64,000 bases of DNA from Pseudomonas sp. ERMR1:02 (GCF_002277815.1 NZ_NKJI01000001.1:427501-491500), one strand, 5' to 3'. Positions 18,544 through 27,563 are shown, numbered from the stretch's first letter. A program made the numbers and translations. Notes: generated by a model not told the origin, from the sequence alone.

Positions 18544-18594
18544 TTCGCTGCTCCTAAAACCAAAAGCCCCTCAACTCAAAAACAGGAAAAGATC

Positions 18595-19619
18595 ATGTTC
18601 AAGCCCTGGCCCTGGCCGCTGCTGTCCTCACCGCTTTCAGCCTGAATGCCTTCGCGGCAAAAACCGAGTTGACGGTGTACACCGCCCTCGAAGCCGAACA
18701 ACTGAAAACCTACAAGGAAGCCTTCGAAAAGGCTAACCCGGACGTCGAGATCAAATGGGTGCGCGATTCCACCGGCATCATCACAGCCAAACTGCTTGCC
18801 GAAAAGGCCCGCCCACAGGCTGACGCGGTCTGGGGCCTGGCCGCTTCGAGCCTGGCGATTCTCGATCAGCAAGGCATGCTGCAAAGCTACGCGCCGAAGG
18901 ATCTGGGAAAAATCGGCGGCAACTACCGCGACGTCGCCAATCCGCCAGCCTGGGTAGGCATGGACGTCTGGGCCGCGACCATTTGCTTCAATACCGTCGA
19001 AGCCGAGAAGCAGGGCCTGACCAAACCGGTTAGCTGGCAAGACCTGACCAAGCCTGAGTACAAAGGCAAGATTGTCATGCCGAACCCGGCATCGTCCGGC
19101 ACCGGCTTTCTCGACGTCAGCGCCTGGTTGCAAACCTTCGGTGAGAAGCAGGGCTGGCAGTACATGGACGACCTGCACCAGAACATCGGCCAGTACGTTC
19201 ACTCCGGTTCCAAACCGTGCAAACTGGCGGCTGCCGGTGAATTCCCGATTGGTATTTCCTTCGAATATCCGGCTGTTCAGTTGAAGCGCCAGGGCGCACC
19301 GCTGGACATCATCCTGCCCAAAGAGGGCCTGGGTTGGGAGATTGAAGCGACCGCTGTGATCAAAGGCACGCCACATGAAGATGCCGCGAAGAAACTCGCG
19401 GACTTCTCGGCCAGCCCGGAGGCGATGGAGCTGTATAAAGAAAACTTCGCCGTCCTCGCACAACCGGGTATCGCCAAGCCGCAGACCGAGTTGCCGGCTG
19501 ACTATGAGCAGCGTTTGATCAAGAACGACTTTGCCTGGGCTTCGAAAAATCGCGATGAGATTTTGACCGAGTGGCGTAAGCGTTATGACGGCAAGTCCGA
19601 GAAGGTGGCAGCCAAGTAA
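18595..19619 (+). CDS. 2-aminoethylphosphonate-binding periplasmic protein, frameshifted in the signal peptide
   Basis: The mature domain is complete: open from 18657 (AAKTELTVYTALEAEQ) to TAA at 19617-19619, with the type II binding-protein fold and motifs such as VWGLAASSLAILDQQG and GTGFLDVSAWLQ. The natural start is the ATG at 18595 behind AGGAAAAG. Read as given, that frame (MFKPWPWP) stops at 18643-18645. Adding one A to the AA at 18601-18602 gives MFKALALAAAVLTAF..NAFA, a perfect signal peptide fused in frame. So one base is missing here, either as a sequence error or a real mutation that would abolish export. No ATG, GTG or TTG lies in the correct frame upstream of 18669. Confidence 0.85.
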
Positions 19620-19643
19620 AATTTTCACCGTCTGACAGGACCC

Positions 19644-19709
19644 CATCGCGAGCAGGCTCACTCCCACATTGGAATGCGTTCCCCTGTAGGAGTGAGCCTG
19701 CTCGCGATG
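19644..19709. repeat. Compact REP doublet
   Basis: Arms at 19644-19667 and 19686-19709, core CATCGCGAGCAGGCTCACTC, between the binding protein and the HD-domain gene. Confidence 0.9.
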
Positions 19710-19755
19710 ACGATCTACCCTTCAACACAATTCCCACTTCATCGAGCGCCTTCTG

Positions 19756-20322
19756 ATGACCCAAACCGAACAAACCGTCGCCAAGGTATTCGCCCTGTAC
19801 GAACGCTTTGGCGACAGTGATTACATTGGCGAACCGGTGTCGCAGATCGAGCACATGTCCCAGGCCGCGCAGTGCGCAATGGCCGAAGGCTTTGACGACG
19901 AAGTGGTGCTCGCCGCGTTCTTCCACGACATCGGGCACATCTGCGCCGAGGGTGCCGAGAATATGGGCGGCTTCGGCGTGGCCAGCCATGAGCGGCTGGG
20001 TGCCGAATATTTGCGCAGCGCAGGTTTCAGTGAGCGCATGGCACGGTTGGTGGAATACCACGTTCAGGCCAAGCGCTATCTGACGCTCAGGGAGCCGGGG
20101 TACTACGAGCGCCTGAGCGAAGCCAGCCGTCGGACACTGGAATATCAGGGTGGGGTGATGACTGAAGCGCAAGCTGAGGCGTTCGAGCAGGACCCGCTAT
20201 GCGCAGTGAGCTTGCGCATGCGCCAGTGGGATGAACTGGCCAAGGAGATGCATGTACCGGTCATTGATCTCGAAGTGTTGAAGCGTAAGGCGGTCAGCGT
20301 CTTGTCACGCGAGGTTTGCTGA
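19756..20322 (+). CDS. PhnZ-like HD-domain phosphonate oxygenase
   Basis: The 188-residue HD protein belongs to the phosphonate-degradation HD-oxygenase group. PhnZ is a mixed-valence di-iron enzyme that cleaves 2-amino-1-hydroxyethylphosphonate to glycine and phosphate. The metal-ligand and substrate residues of PhnZ have counterparts here: Y23 and E26 in YIGE, H33, H57-D58 in FFHDIGH, H78, H102, K106 and D159. The Y/E pair is the substrate lid that recognises the amino group. The gene follows the AEP transporter in the same direction. The usual partner, a PhnY-type Fe(II)/2-oxoglutarate hydroxylase, is not in this window, so it may be encoded elsewhere or replaced. Confidence 0.83.
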   Translation: MTQTEQTVAKVFALYERFGDSDYIGEPVSQIEHMSQAAQCAMAEGFDDEVVLAAFFHDIGHICAEGAENMGGFGVASHERLGAEYLRSAGFSERMARLVEYHVQAKRYLTLREPGYYERLSEASRRTLEYQGGVMTEAQAEAFEQDPLCAVSLRMRQWDELAKEMHVPVIDLEVLKRKAVSVLSREVC

Positions 20323-20407
20323 ACGGTCCTACAGACATTGACGAAGCATTGCATGGATCGCCCCATGGGTAGGGCTCAAGCTGAGCTTTTCCCAAGGAGG
20401 CAAACGA

Positions 20408-20830
20408 ATGCGCTATTTAAAAGTGATTGCTCAGGATCGAAGCGGTAGTGGGACGGCAGAGACTCTGCGTTTCGAGTTTTATGAAGACGAACAGTTTCTG
20501 CGAGAAGCGACGGCCGCCGAAATTCTGCGGCTAAGAACCTTCGGCATTACGTACCTCAAATGCGCGTGGTTCAACATCGGCGAAGGCGAGGAGCGGCATC
20601 TGCGAATGTTCTCGCTGAACCCGTCCGGCGATGGCACACCGGAATCGGTGCGGCTGCATTTCCATGAAGGCCCGATCATCGCCTACAAGGCAGCGGTTCA
20701 TGACCTTGATAACGACGGCACCTTCGAGATTGTCTTGTGCTCCGATGTGGACAATGACGGCCGGGCGGATCGCACAGATCGGACCCGGGTCAATTCGTTG
20801 GTGCGAGAGTTTCTAAAGATCGAGTGGTAG
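20408..20830 (+). CDS. Small hypothetical protein with internal repeat and two DxDNDG loops
   Basis: I do not recognise this 140-residue protein. It has no signal peptide or membrane segment and is acidic. Residues 10-40 and 71-100 resemble each other (GSGTAETLRFEFYEDE and GDGTPESVRLHFHEGP), which suggests an internal duplication. The C-terminal half carries two calcium-loop-like motifs, DLDNDGTFE (99-107) and DVDNDGRAD (113-121), of the DxDxDGxx(D/E) type found in EF-hand, dockerin and FG-GAP/VCBS loops. CCAAGGAGGC just before the ATG at 20408 is a strong ribosome-binding site, so it is very probably expressed. Confidence 0.75.
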   Translation: MRYLKVIAQDRSGSGTAETLRFEFYEDEQFLREATAAEILRLRTFGITYLKCAWFNIGEGEERHLRMFSLNPSGDGTPESVRLHFHEGPIIAYKAAVHDLDNDGTFEIVLCSDVDNDGRADRTDRTRVNSLVREFLKIEW

Positions 20831-20846
20831 TCGATTTGCCCGAAAC

Positions 20847-20947
20847 TGTAGGAGCGAGCTTGCTCGCGAAAAACGTCTGGGCAACGCGACCTGTCAGGTA
20901 GGGCGCGTTATCGTTGACGTCCATCGCGAGCAAGCTTCGCTCCTACA
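20847..20947. repeat. Long REPIN (about 100 bases)
   Basis: Outer arms TGTAGGAGCGAGCTTGCTCG from 20847 and its complement ending at 20947. The right arm overlaps the end of the DUF3482 gene and supplies its TAG stop. Confidence 0.92.
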
Positions 20948-22319
20948 GTTGCCGCGCCAACGCCTCAACCTGCTCCTGCCGCTCCCCCTGACTCAACTTC
21001 GAATGCGCATTGAGCGAAGACCACTGCGGGTGCGCCCGCGCTTTACTCAAGGCCTCAGGCAGTTTGCCTTCGCGCCAGGATTTGTCCTGGGGCGTGGCCA
21101 CCTGAATGCTGTCCATCGCCGCATGTCCACGTGCCTCCAGTGCTTGCAACAGTTGCCGCTGACGCAGCGCTAATAGCCGTAGCACATTGTCATCGACCGT
21201 CAATTCACGCTGGCCCTTGATCTTGCCCAACAACCGGCCGCCATAACTGCGTGCGGTTTGCAGTGCACCACCGGCAATGGCGCCGGCCAGCGCGGCGGCG
21301 CCGAGGGTCAGACCGCCCACCAGCAAGTCGACCCCGGCCCCGGCTGCCGCGCCGGCAGCGATCCCGCCACCGACTCGCACGCCCAATTGCTTGAGGGTTT
21401 CCGGATTGAACAGGTCATCACCCCAACGGCCGTCGAGCAGCGGCAAGTCGCTGGCCGCTGCGTCCTGTGGGCGGAAGGCGTAGAACTTGAGCAAGGCTTC
21501 GACGCAACGCTGCTCTCGTTGGCGAACGGCTTTATGCAGTTCGCCGATGGCCTGTTGTTCTTGCTCTGCATCGCTGACTACGCTGCGCCGGCAGGCCGCG
21601 CAATCGATCAACAACTCGGCAATCAACCGCGCCGCACTTTGCTGGCGGGCATGGCGTTGAGTCTGCTGATCGGCGATCAACCGTTCCAGCTGTGGACGGG
21701 CCTGTTCCAGCAAGAGTGCGAGGCTTTCATAGAGTCGACGCTCGCCATCCTCCGGCGGCGCCACGCTGTCGAAACGCACCAGCGCATGCAAGCCCAGACG
21801 CGCCAGCGCTTCGCGCCACGCCGGTTCGCGGTGGTTGGCGCTGCTGACGAAATTCAGCACCGGCAACAGCGGTTTGCCACAGCCGGCCAACACCTCCAGT
21901 TCGTCGCGGTACTTGGCCAGCACCGGTTCGCGGGCATCGATCACGTAGAGGCCGGCATCGCAGGTCAGCAGTTGCCGCAGTACTTTGGCTTCCTGTTCGA
22001 AGCGCTGCCGTGCTTCGCTGCCTTCAAGGAACCGGGCCAGTCGTGCCGGGCCGTCGAGGCGTTCGCCGGGGCGCTCCAGGCGTTCGAGATAATCGAGCAG
22101 GGCGATGGCGTCTTCCAGACCGGGTGTGTCGAAAAGGTCGAGCAAGGGCTCGCCGTCCACCGACAATCGCGCGCCCTCGACGTGTCGCGTGGTGCTGGGT
22201 CGATGGGAGACTTCGCCGAAGCCGACGTCGCGGGTCAGGGTGCGCAACAACGAGGTTTTGCCGACGTTGGTGTGGCCGACCACGGCCAGTTTCAGCGGCG
22301 CTTTCGGTGCATCAGTCAT
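20943..22319 (-). CDS. GTPase with DUF3482 domain
   Basis: The 458-residue protein has an N-terminal Era/YqeH-like GTPase domain: G1 GHTNVGKTS (residues 15-23), a threonine-rich switch I, G3 DTPG in LFDTPGLED, then a long helical region and the DUF3482 C-terminal part with a Gly/Ala-rich membrane-active segment (AAGAAAGAGVDLLVGGLTLG). Its function is not established; the membrane segment suggests action at the inner membrane. The start overlaps the upstream DUF2868 gene by 8 bases, so the two are translationally coupled. The stop codon is contributed by a REP arm (CAACTG followed by TAG). Confidence 0.85.
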   Translation of the reverse strand: MTDAPKAPLKLAVVGHTNVGKTSLLRTLTRDVGFGEVSHRPSTTRHVEGARLSVDGEPLLDLFDTPGLEDAIALLDYLERLERPGERLDGPARLARFLEGSEARQRFEQEAKVLRQLLTCDAGLYVIDAREPVLAKYRDELEVLAGCGKPLLPVLNFVSSANHREPAWREALARLGLHALVRFDSVAPPEDGERRLYESLALLLEQARPQLERLIADQQTQRHARQQSAARLIAELLIDCAACRRSVVSDAEQEQQAIGELHKAVRQREQRCVEALLKFYAFRPQDAAASDLPLLDGRWGDDLFNPETLKQLGVRVGGGIAAGAAAGAGVDLLVGGLTLGAAALAGAIAGGALQTARSYGGRLLGKIKGQRELTVDDNVLRLLALRQRQLLQALEARGHAAMDSIQVATPQDKSWREGKLPEALSKARAHPQWSSLNAHSKLSQGERQEQVEALARQL

Positions 22320-23682
22320 GACCGGTCTCCAGCCAGTTCAGCGGCGCGCAATCGGCGAATTGAAGTTCAAGCTGTTGCAGGGCCGCATGCCAATCGCCGA
22401 GGCGGTCGGCATCCAGCGCTTCACCGGGCGGCGCCTGCAGCAGCCAGACGCGGGTGGCGCTGGCGCTGCGGGCCAGTTCGGCAATCAACGCCAGGCTACC
22501 GCGATCTGGCGAGCGTCTTGGATCGCAAGCGATTGCCAGGCGGGCCGGCGGAAAACGGCTCAACTGTTCGAGGAGTTTGTGCCGCGATTCGCGGTTGTCG
22601 AGAATGCCGGCGTTGCTCACGTTTTTCGGCAGTTGCGGCGGCCATGGGCGTTGATCGTCCAGTTCGATGGCCACCAATAACGCGCCATCGCTATGCGCTT
22701 CACTGACACCGCTTTCGACCCGATGAAGCTGCTCTGGCGCCGCATCGTTGATGCCCAGGCGTTCACTGGTGGGCATCAGGCGTTCGCGCAGTTGCGCATA
22801 GCCAGGCAGGTTCAGATCCAGATGCAAGGCTGCCTGGCCGGTTTTCCAGCGCCACAGGCAAAACAAAGCCAGCAGCAGACGCGGCAATACGCCATAGACC
22901 AGCAACACGCCAACCAACCATGCCGCCCAGGCTTGACGAGCACTTTCGATATTCAGCGCGGTATCGCCACTGGCGCGAATCATCTCCACGGTTGGCACAC
23001 TGAAACCGAGCAGGGCCGGTAGCGCGCCCAAGGCCTGAGTCACGGTGATGAATGTGTCTGCGCTGAGAATGGTGGTTTCCCAGACGAAGCCGTAACGCCG
23101 GGTCGCCATCAGCGTCAGCAGAATGACCAAGGCGCTGAGCATCGCCAGCAACCACAAGCTGTTGACCAGCACGCCGATTGCCCAGCGATTGAGTTTTTGT
23201 CGTTGCAATAGCAGGAGCAGAGCGGGGGCCAGTTGGGCGGCTTTGGCGTCCCGGGCGAGTTTTTCGCTGAGCCATAGCCACAAGCGTCCCAGCGTTGCGC
23301 CGTGTTCACCGGCAAATACCAGGCCCAAGGCCCAGCTCAATAGCAGAATCAGGTTGAGCCCGAGCAGACTGCCCAAGGCCCAGAACACATTCACCGGCGA
23401 CTGCCCGTCACCTAGCGCGGCAAACGCCAGACCGGCACCGCTGACCACGGCCAGCACCGCCAATACGATCAGCGCCAGCCGCGCACCTTGCAGCCAGTGT
23501 TTGAGTGCGTCGCTCAAGCCATCACGGTCGGCTAGCCACAAGGCTCGGCGTTGAATGCGTGTCGGCAAGTCGCCGCCCGCGTTGCGGGCCAGGCGGTTGG
23601 CTTCCAGATCTTCCAAAGGGCCGGCGTGTTCTTCGCGCAGGCGGATGGTTTCTGTCAGCCAGAGGTTATTCAGTTCAGTCAC
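22312..23682 (-). CDS. DUF2868 membrane protein
   Basis: The 456-residue membrane protein starts MTELNNLWLTETIRLREE. It has transmembrane segments at roughly residues 68-90, 100-125, 170-190 and 255-280, and a large C-terminal soluble region (about 300-456) rich in leucine and arginine. DUF2868 proteins are regularly encoded directly upstream of DUF3482 GTPases, as here with an 8-base overlap; they probably form a membrane complex whose job is unknown. It is divergent from folA with a gap of about 100 bases. Confidence 0.83.
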   Translation of the reverse strand: MTELNNLWLTETIRLREEHAGPLEDLEANRLARNAGGDLPTRIQRRALWLADRDGLSDALKHWLQGARLALIVLAVLAVVSGAGLAFAALGDGQSPVNVFWALGSLLGLNLILLLSWALGLVFAGEHGATLGRLWLWLSEKLARDAKAAQLAPALLLLLQRQKLNRWAIGVLVNSLWLLAMLSALVILLTLMATRRYGFVWETTILSADTFITVTQALGALPALLGFSVPTVEMIRASGDTALNIESARQAWAAWLVGVLLVYGVLPRLLLALFCLWRWKTGQAALHLDLNLPGYAQLRERLMPTSERLGINDAAPEQLHRVESGVSEAHSDGALLVAIELDDQRPWPPQLPKNVSNAGILDNRESRHKLLEQLSRFPPARLAIACDPRRSPDRGSLALIAELARSASATRVWLLQAPPGEALDADRLGDWHAALQQLELQFADCAPLNWLETGHD

Positions 23683-23781
23683 GCGGCATCCCGTCGCTTA
23701 ATTGAGCTGTGAGCATAACCGCTGTGGCGCTTGTCGGGGGGCCACGTTGCGAGAAGCCGAGCCTCTGGTATCCTCGCCGGC

Positions 23782-24294
23782 ATGACTAAATCACTCCCCC
23801 TCAGCCTGATCGCAGCCCTCGGTGAAAACCGTGTGATCGGCGTCGACAACAGCATGCCCTGGCACTTGCCGGGGGACTTCAAATACTTCAAGGCCACCAC
23901 CCTGGGCAAGCCGATCATCATGGGTCGCAAGACCTGGGAATCGCTCGGACGTCCACTGCCGGGGCGCTTGAACATCGTGGTCAGCCGTCAGGCGGATCTG
24001 GTGCTCGAAGGCGCGGAGGTCTATCCGTCGCTGGAGGCCGCAGTGGTTCGGGCTGAAGAATGGGCCAAGGAGCAGGGCGTCGATGAGCTGATGCTGATTG
24101 GCGGGGCGCAGTTGTACGCGCAAGGGCTGGCGCAGGCTGATCGTTTGTATTTGACGCGTGTGGCGTTGAGTCCGGAAGGGGATGCGTGGTTTCCGGAGTT
24201 TGATTTAGAGCAGTGGAAGTTGGTATCCAATACCCCGAATCCGGCCGTAGAGGGCAAGCCGGCATACAGTTTCGAAGTTTGGGAAAAAGCTTAG
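23782..24294 (+). CDS. folA: Dihydrofolate reductase
   Basis: FolA reduces dihydrofolate with NADPH and regenerates the cofactor consumed by thymidylate synthase; it is the trimethoprim target. The 170-residue protein has LIAALGENRVIGVDNSMPWH near residue 8, the acidic substrate residue in the LPGDF region (aspartate), GRKTWESLGRPLPGR for NADPH binding, and GGAQLYAQ near residue 115. The start at 23782 (MTKSLPLSL) gives the family length; an upstream in-frame ATG would add 17 unrelated residues. No resistance-type change can be judged from this alone. Confidence 0.95.
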   Translation: MTKSLPLSLIAALGENRVIGVDNSMPWHLPGDFKYFKATTLGKPIIMGRKTWESLGRPLPGRLNIVVSRQADLVLEGAEVYPSLEAAVVRAEEWAKEQGVDELMLIGGAQLYAQGLAQADRLYLTRVALSPEGDAWFPEFDLEQWKLVSNTPNPAVEGKPAYSFEVWEKA

Positions 24295-24297
24295 AAG

Positions 24298-24381
24298 CTT
24301 CGCGGGCAAGCCTCGCTCCTACAGACCAACGTCGTGCTCACGATTGACGAAATTCTGTAGGAGCGAGGCTTGCCCGCGAAG
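24298..24381. repeat. REP doublet
   Basis: Arms at 24298-24324 and 24355-24381, core CTTCGCGGGCAAGCCTCGCT, between convergent folA and the cystine symporter. Confidence 0.92.
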
Positions 24382-24405
24382 AGGCCCGCACAGACGATGA
24401 AGGTC

Positions 24406-25796
24406 TTAAGCTTGCGCCAACTCCGAATGCTCATCCGCATCCAGCAGCGCTTTATCCGTCTGCTGCATCACCTGGCTGGTAATCGCACCCGCAGTCATCG
24501 AACCACTCACGTTCAGCGCCGTACGCCCCATATCAATCAACGGCTCAACTGAAATCAACAACGCCACCAGTGACACCGGCAAGCCCATCGCCGGCAACAC
24601 GATCAGCGCCGCGAACGTCGCGCCGCCGCCAACCCCGGCCACACCGGCCGAACTCAACGTCACAATCGCCACCAGCGTCGCGATCCACAACGGGTCCAGC
24701 GGATTAATGCCCACAGTCGGCGCAACCATCACCGCCAGCATCGCCGGGTAGAGACCGGCACAGCCATTCTGGCCGATGGTCGCGCCGAACGAAGCGGCGA
24801 AACTGGCGATGGATTGTGGAATGCCCAGACGGCTGGTTTGGGCTTCGATGCTCAACGGAATCGTCGCGGCGCTCGAGCGGCTGGTGAAGGCAAACGTCAG
24901 CACTGGCCAGATTTTGCGGAAGAAGCGCAGCGGGTTGATCCCGGCGGCCGACACCAGCAGGCCGTGGACGACAAACATCAGGCCCAGGCCAATGTAGGAA
25001 ACTACGACAAAACTGCCCAGTTTGATGATGTCCTGCAGGTTGGAGCCGGCGACTACCTTGGTCATCAGCGCCAGGACGCCGTACGGGGTCAGCTTCATCA
25101 CCAGACGTACCAGACGCATCACCCAGGCTTGCAGGGTGTCGATGGCGTTGATCACTTTCTGACCTTTTTCCACGTCATCCTTGAGCAATTGCAGTGCCGC
25201 GACGCCGAGGAATGCGGCGAAGATTACCACGCTGATGATCGACGTCGGCTTGGCCCGCGCCAGGTCGGCGAATGGGTTTTGCGGAATGAACGACAGCAAC
25301 AGCTGCGGCACATTCAGGTCTGCGACTTTGCCGGCGTAGTCGGTCTGGATCGTTTGCAGGCGCGCCATTTCCTGGGTGCCGGCCACCAGGCCTTCGGCAG
25401 TCAGTCCGAACAGATTGGTCAGGCCGATGCCGATCAGCGCCGCGATGGCCGTGGTGAACAACAGCGTGCCAATCGTCAGGAAGCTGATCTTGCCCAGCGA
25501 CGAAGCGTTGTGCAGACGGGCCACGGCGCTGAGGATCGAAGCGAAGACCAGCGGGATGACGATCATTTGCAGCAATTGCACGTAACCGTTGCCCACCAGA
25601 TCAATCCAGCCGATCGAGGCTTTCAGCACCGGATTACCGGTGCCGTACACCGTGTGCAGCGCCACACCGAACACCACGCCCAGGACGAGTGCGAGCAGGA
25701 CTTTTTCGCCAGGCTCCATTTAGAGTGGCGGGTTTGTGCCAGGCCAAAAAGCAGGGCGAGGAACACCAGCAGATTGATAATCAGCGGCAGATTCAT
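24406..25796 (-). CDS. tcyP: L-cystine symporter (TcyP/YdjN type), frameshifted near its N-terminus
   Basis: This sodium/dicarboxylate-symporter-family protein matches E. coli YdjN/TcyP closely: [35 protein letters not shown], and [20 protein letters not shown]. The true N-terminus [17 protein letters not shown] starts at 25796, but that frame leaves the family sequence after ..WSLAKK. The remaining ~430 residues ([13 protein letters not shown] onward) are in another frame that opens at 25719. Adding one A to the AAAAA run (T-run 25702-25706 on the plus strand) restores a single frame of about 463 residues. As given, translation from the internal ATG would lack the first membrane segment. Confidence 0.86.
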
Positions 25797-26035
25797 TGGA
25801 ACTCCCATAAGACATGTGCCAACTGCCTTCCGGGGCAGCTGCGAACCGGCAAGCCTAACAGCTTGATATCTAATGAATTAATATCAAAAACGTCTGGTAA
25901 CTGTCGCTTTTGGAATAAGCGCGTGTCGCTCTCGGGATGCGGCTGGCGCGATAGGCACGTTGGCGGTCGCTGACAGACGAGGACTGTCACACTTATTTGT
26001 TAGCGTCGATGTCTTTCACTCAGGGAGAAAGATCG

Positions 26036-27091
26036 ATGAAGTTCGCACCGAAATTACTGGCTGCCGCACTTTGCCTTGGCCTCGCTGGCCAGGTACTCGC
26101 AACGGATTTAAAACACTGGCCAGCCGATCAGGCCAAGGCGCTGGACGCGATGATCGCCGCCAACGCCAACAAGGGTAACTACGCGGTGTTCGACATGGAC
26201 AACACCAGTTACCGCTACGACCTCGAAGAGTCGTTGCTGCCGTTCATGGAGAACAAGGGCCTGATCACCCGCGACAAACTCGACCCCTCCCTGAAACTGA
26301 TGCCTTTCAAGGACACCGCCGACCACAAGGAAAGCCTGTTCAGCTACTACTACCGCCTCTGTGAAGTCGACGACATGGTTTGCTATCCATGGGTCGCCCA
26401 GGTGTTTTCCGGCTTCACGCTTAAAGAACTCAAGGGCTACGTCGACGAGCTGATGGCCTCCGGCAAACCGGTATCCACCACCTATTACGACGGCGATGTG
26501 GTGAAGACCCTCGACGTTAACCCGCCGAAAGTCTTCACCGGCCAGGCCGAGCTCTACAACAAGCTGATGGAGAACGGCATCGAGGTCTACGTGATGACCG
26601 CTGCCTCCGAAGAACTGGTGCGCATGGTCGCGGCCGATCCGAAGTATGGCTACAACGTCAAACCGCAGAATGTGATCGGCGTGTCATTGCTACTCAAGGA
26701 CCAAAAGACCGGCGAGTTGACCACCGCGCGCAAGCAAATTACTGCCGGCAAGTATGACGAGAAGGCCAACCTGGGCCTCGAACTGACCCCTTACCTGTGG
26801 ACCCCTGCGACCTGGATGGCCGGCAAGCACGCCGCCATCCTGACCTATATCGATGAGTGGAAAAAACCGGTGCTGGTCGGCGGCGATACCCCGAGCAGCG
26901 ACGGTTACATGCTGTTCCACAGCGTCGACGTGGCCAAGGGCGGCATCCACCTGTGGGTCAACCGCAAAGACAAATACATGACCCAGATTAACGGCATGAT
27001 GGCCAAGCACGCTGCGGCCCAGGCCAAGGAAGGGTTGGCGGTGACGGCGGACAAGAACTGGGTGATCGTCAAGCCTGAAGAAATTCAGTAA
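26036..27091 (+). CDS. Secreted HAD phosphatase, phosphorylcholine phosphatase-like
   Basis: The 351-residue protein has a signal peptide (MKFAPKLLAAALCLGLAGQV, cleavage near LA|TD) and is therefore periplasmic. HAD motifs are VFDMDNTSYR with catalytic D53 and D55, motif II MTAASEEL, and motif III VGGDTPSSDG. These match the phosphorylcholine phosphatase PchP of P. aeruginosa, which releases phosphate from phosphocholine during choline use. A preference for phosphorylcholine over other monoesters is inferred from that similarity. AGGGAGAAAG precedes the ATG at 26036; the in-frame upstream start at 25997 would hide the signal peptide. Confidence 0.84.
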   Translation: MKFAPKLLAAALCLGLAGQVLATDLKHWPADQAKALDAMIAANANKGNYAVFDMDNTSYRYDLEESLLPFMENKGLITRDKLDPSLKLMPFKDTADHKESLFSYYYRLCEVDDMVCYPWVAQVFSGFTLKELKGYVDELMASGKPVSTTYYDGDVVKTLDVNPPKVFTGQAELYNKLMENGIEVYVMTAASEELVRMVAADPKYGYNVKPQNVIGVSLLLKDQKTGELTTARKQITAGKYDEKANLGLELTPYLWTPATWMAGKHAAILTYIDEWKKPVLVGGDTPSSDGYMLFHSVDVAKGGIHLWVNRKDKYMTQINGMMAKHAAAQAKEGLAVTADKNWVIVKPEEIQ

Positions 27092-27106
27092 GACCGAGGT
27101 GCTCCA

Positions 27107-27197
27107 ATCGCGGGTAAGCCCGCTCCCACAAGGTTTTGGGTGAACCACAAATTTTGGGGACGCCGAAGATTTCTGTGGGAGCGGGCTTGCCCGCGAT
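27107..27197. repeat. REP doublet (TGTGGGAGCGGGC class)
   Basis: Arms at 27107-27130 and 27174-27197, in the first part of the 472-base gene-free stretch 27092-27563. Confidence 0.92.
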
Positions 27198-27302
27198 GGG
27201 GCCAGTCGTGGCAATGAAAGCCTCTGTTCGATCAACTTCTTCCTACAGTCGCAACCTTCACATTCTTGCGCAACGGACTACGACTACTTCAGAATCCGCC
27301 GA

Positions 27303-27563
27303 CTTTTGCACCTGGGTACTGGCTTCTATCGTCTGCGCGTCGCTGCTCATCAGCGATCGGGTTTGGTAGCCCAGGTGTGTAAGGTGCAAAGCATCATGAT
27401 TTGCAGCGTTCTTACGTCTCTGCGTTTTATGGTGGTCATGCACAGGGCGTCTTCGGGCGCGCCGGATTCCTTACACCCCGGTCTACCAACCTGCGCATGG
27501 CCGCCACCCTTCGTTTGGTAGCGAGGGTGATGGCTCCTTCTTATGGTGTAAGGAGATTCATCA
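27303..27563 (+). promoter_or_regulatory. Structured untranslated leader before the DUF6124-like gene
   Basis: The gap 27092-27563 holds the REP above and then a stretch with two inverted-repeat structures. The first pairs TTTTGCACCT at about 27303 with AGGTGCAAAG near 27384, with a nested CCTGGGT/GCCCAGG. The second is a hairpin at 27500-27534 (GCC..CACCCT pairing with AGGGTG..GGC). AAGGAG at 27550-27555 and ATG at 27564 follow. From memory, similar leaders precede other small DUF6124/DUF3077 genes in Pseudomonas, which suggests a conserved cis element; no known riboswitch class was recognised. Confidence 0.45.

Noticed and set aside
21258..22706. 482-codon open frame antisense to the DUF3482 and DUF2868 genes
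   Set aside because: Spans an operon junction on the opposite strand and lacks start signals or a domain.
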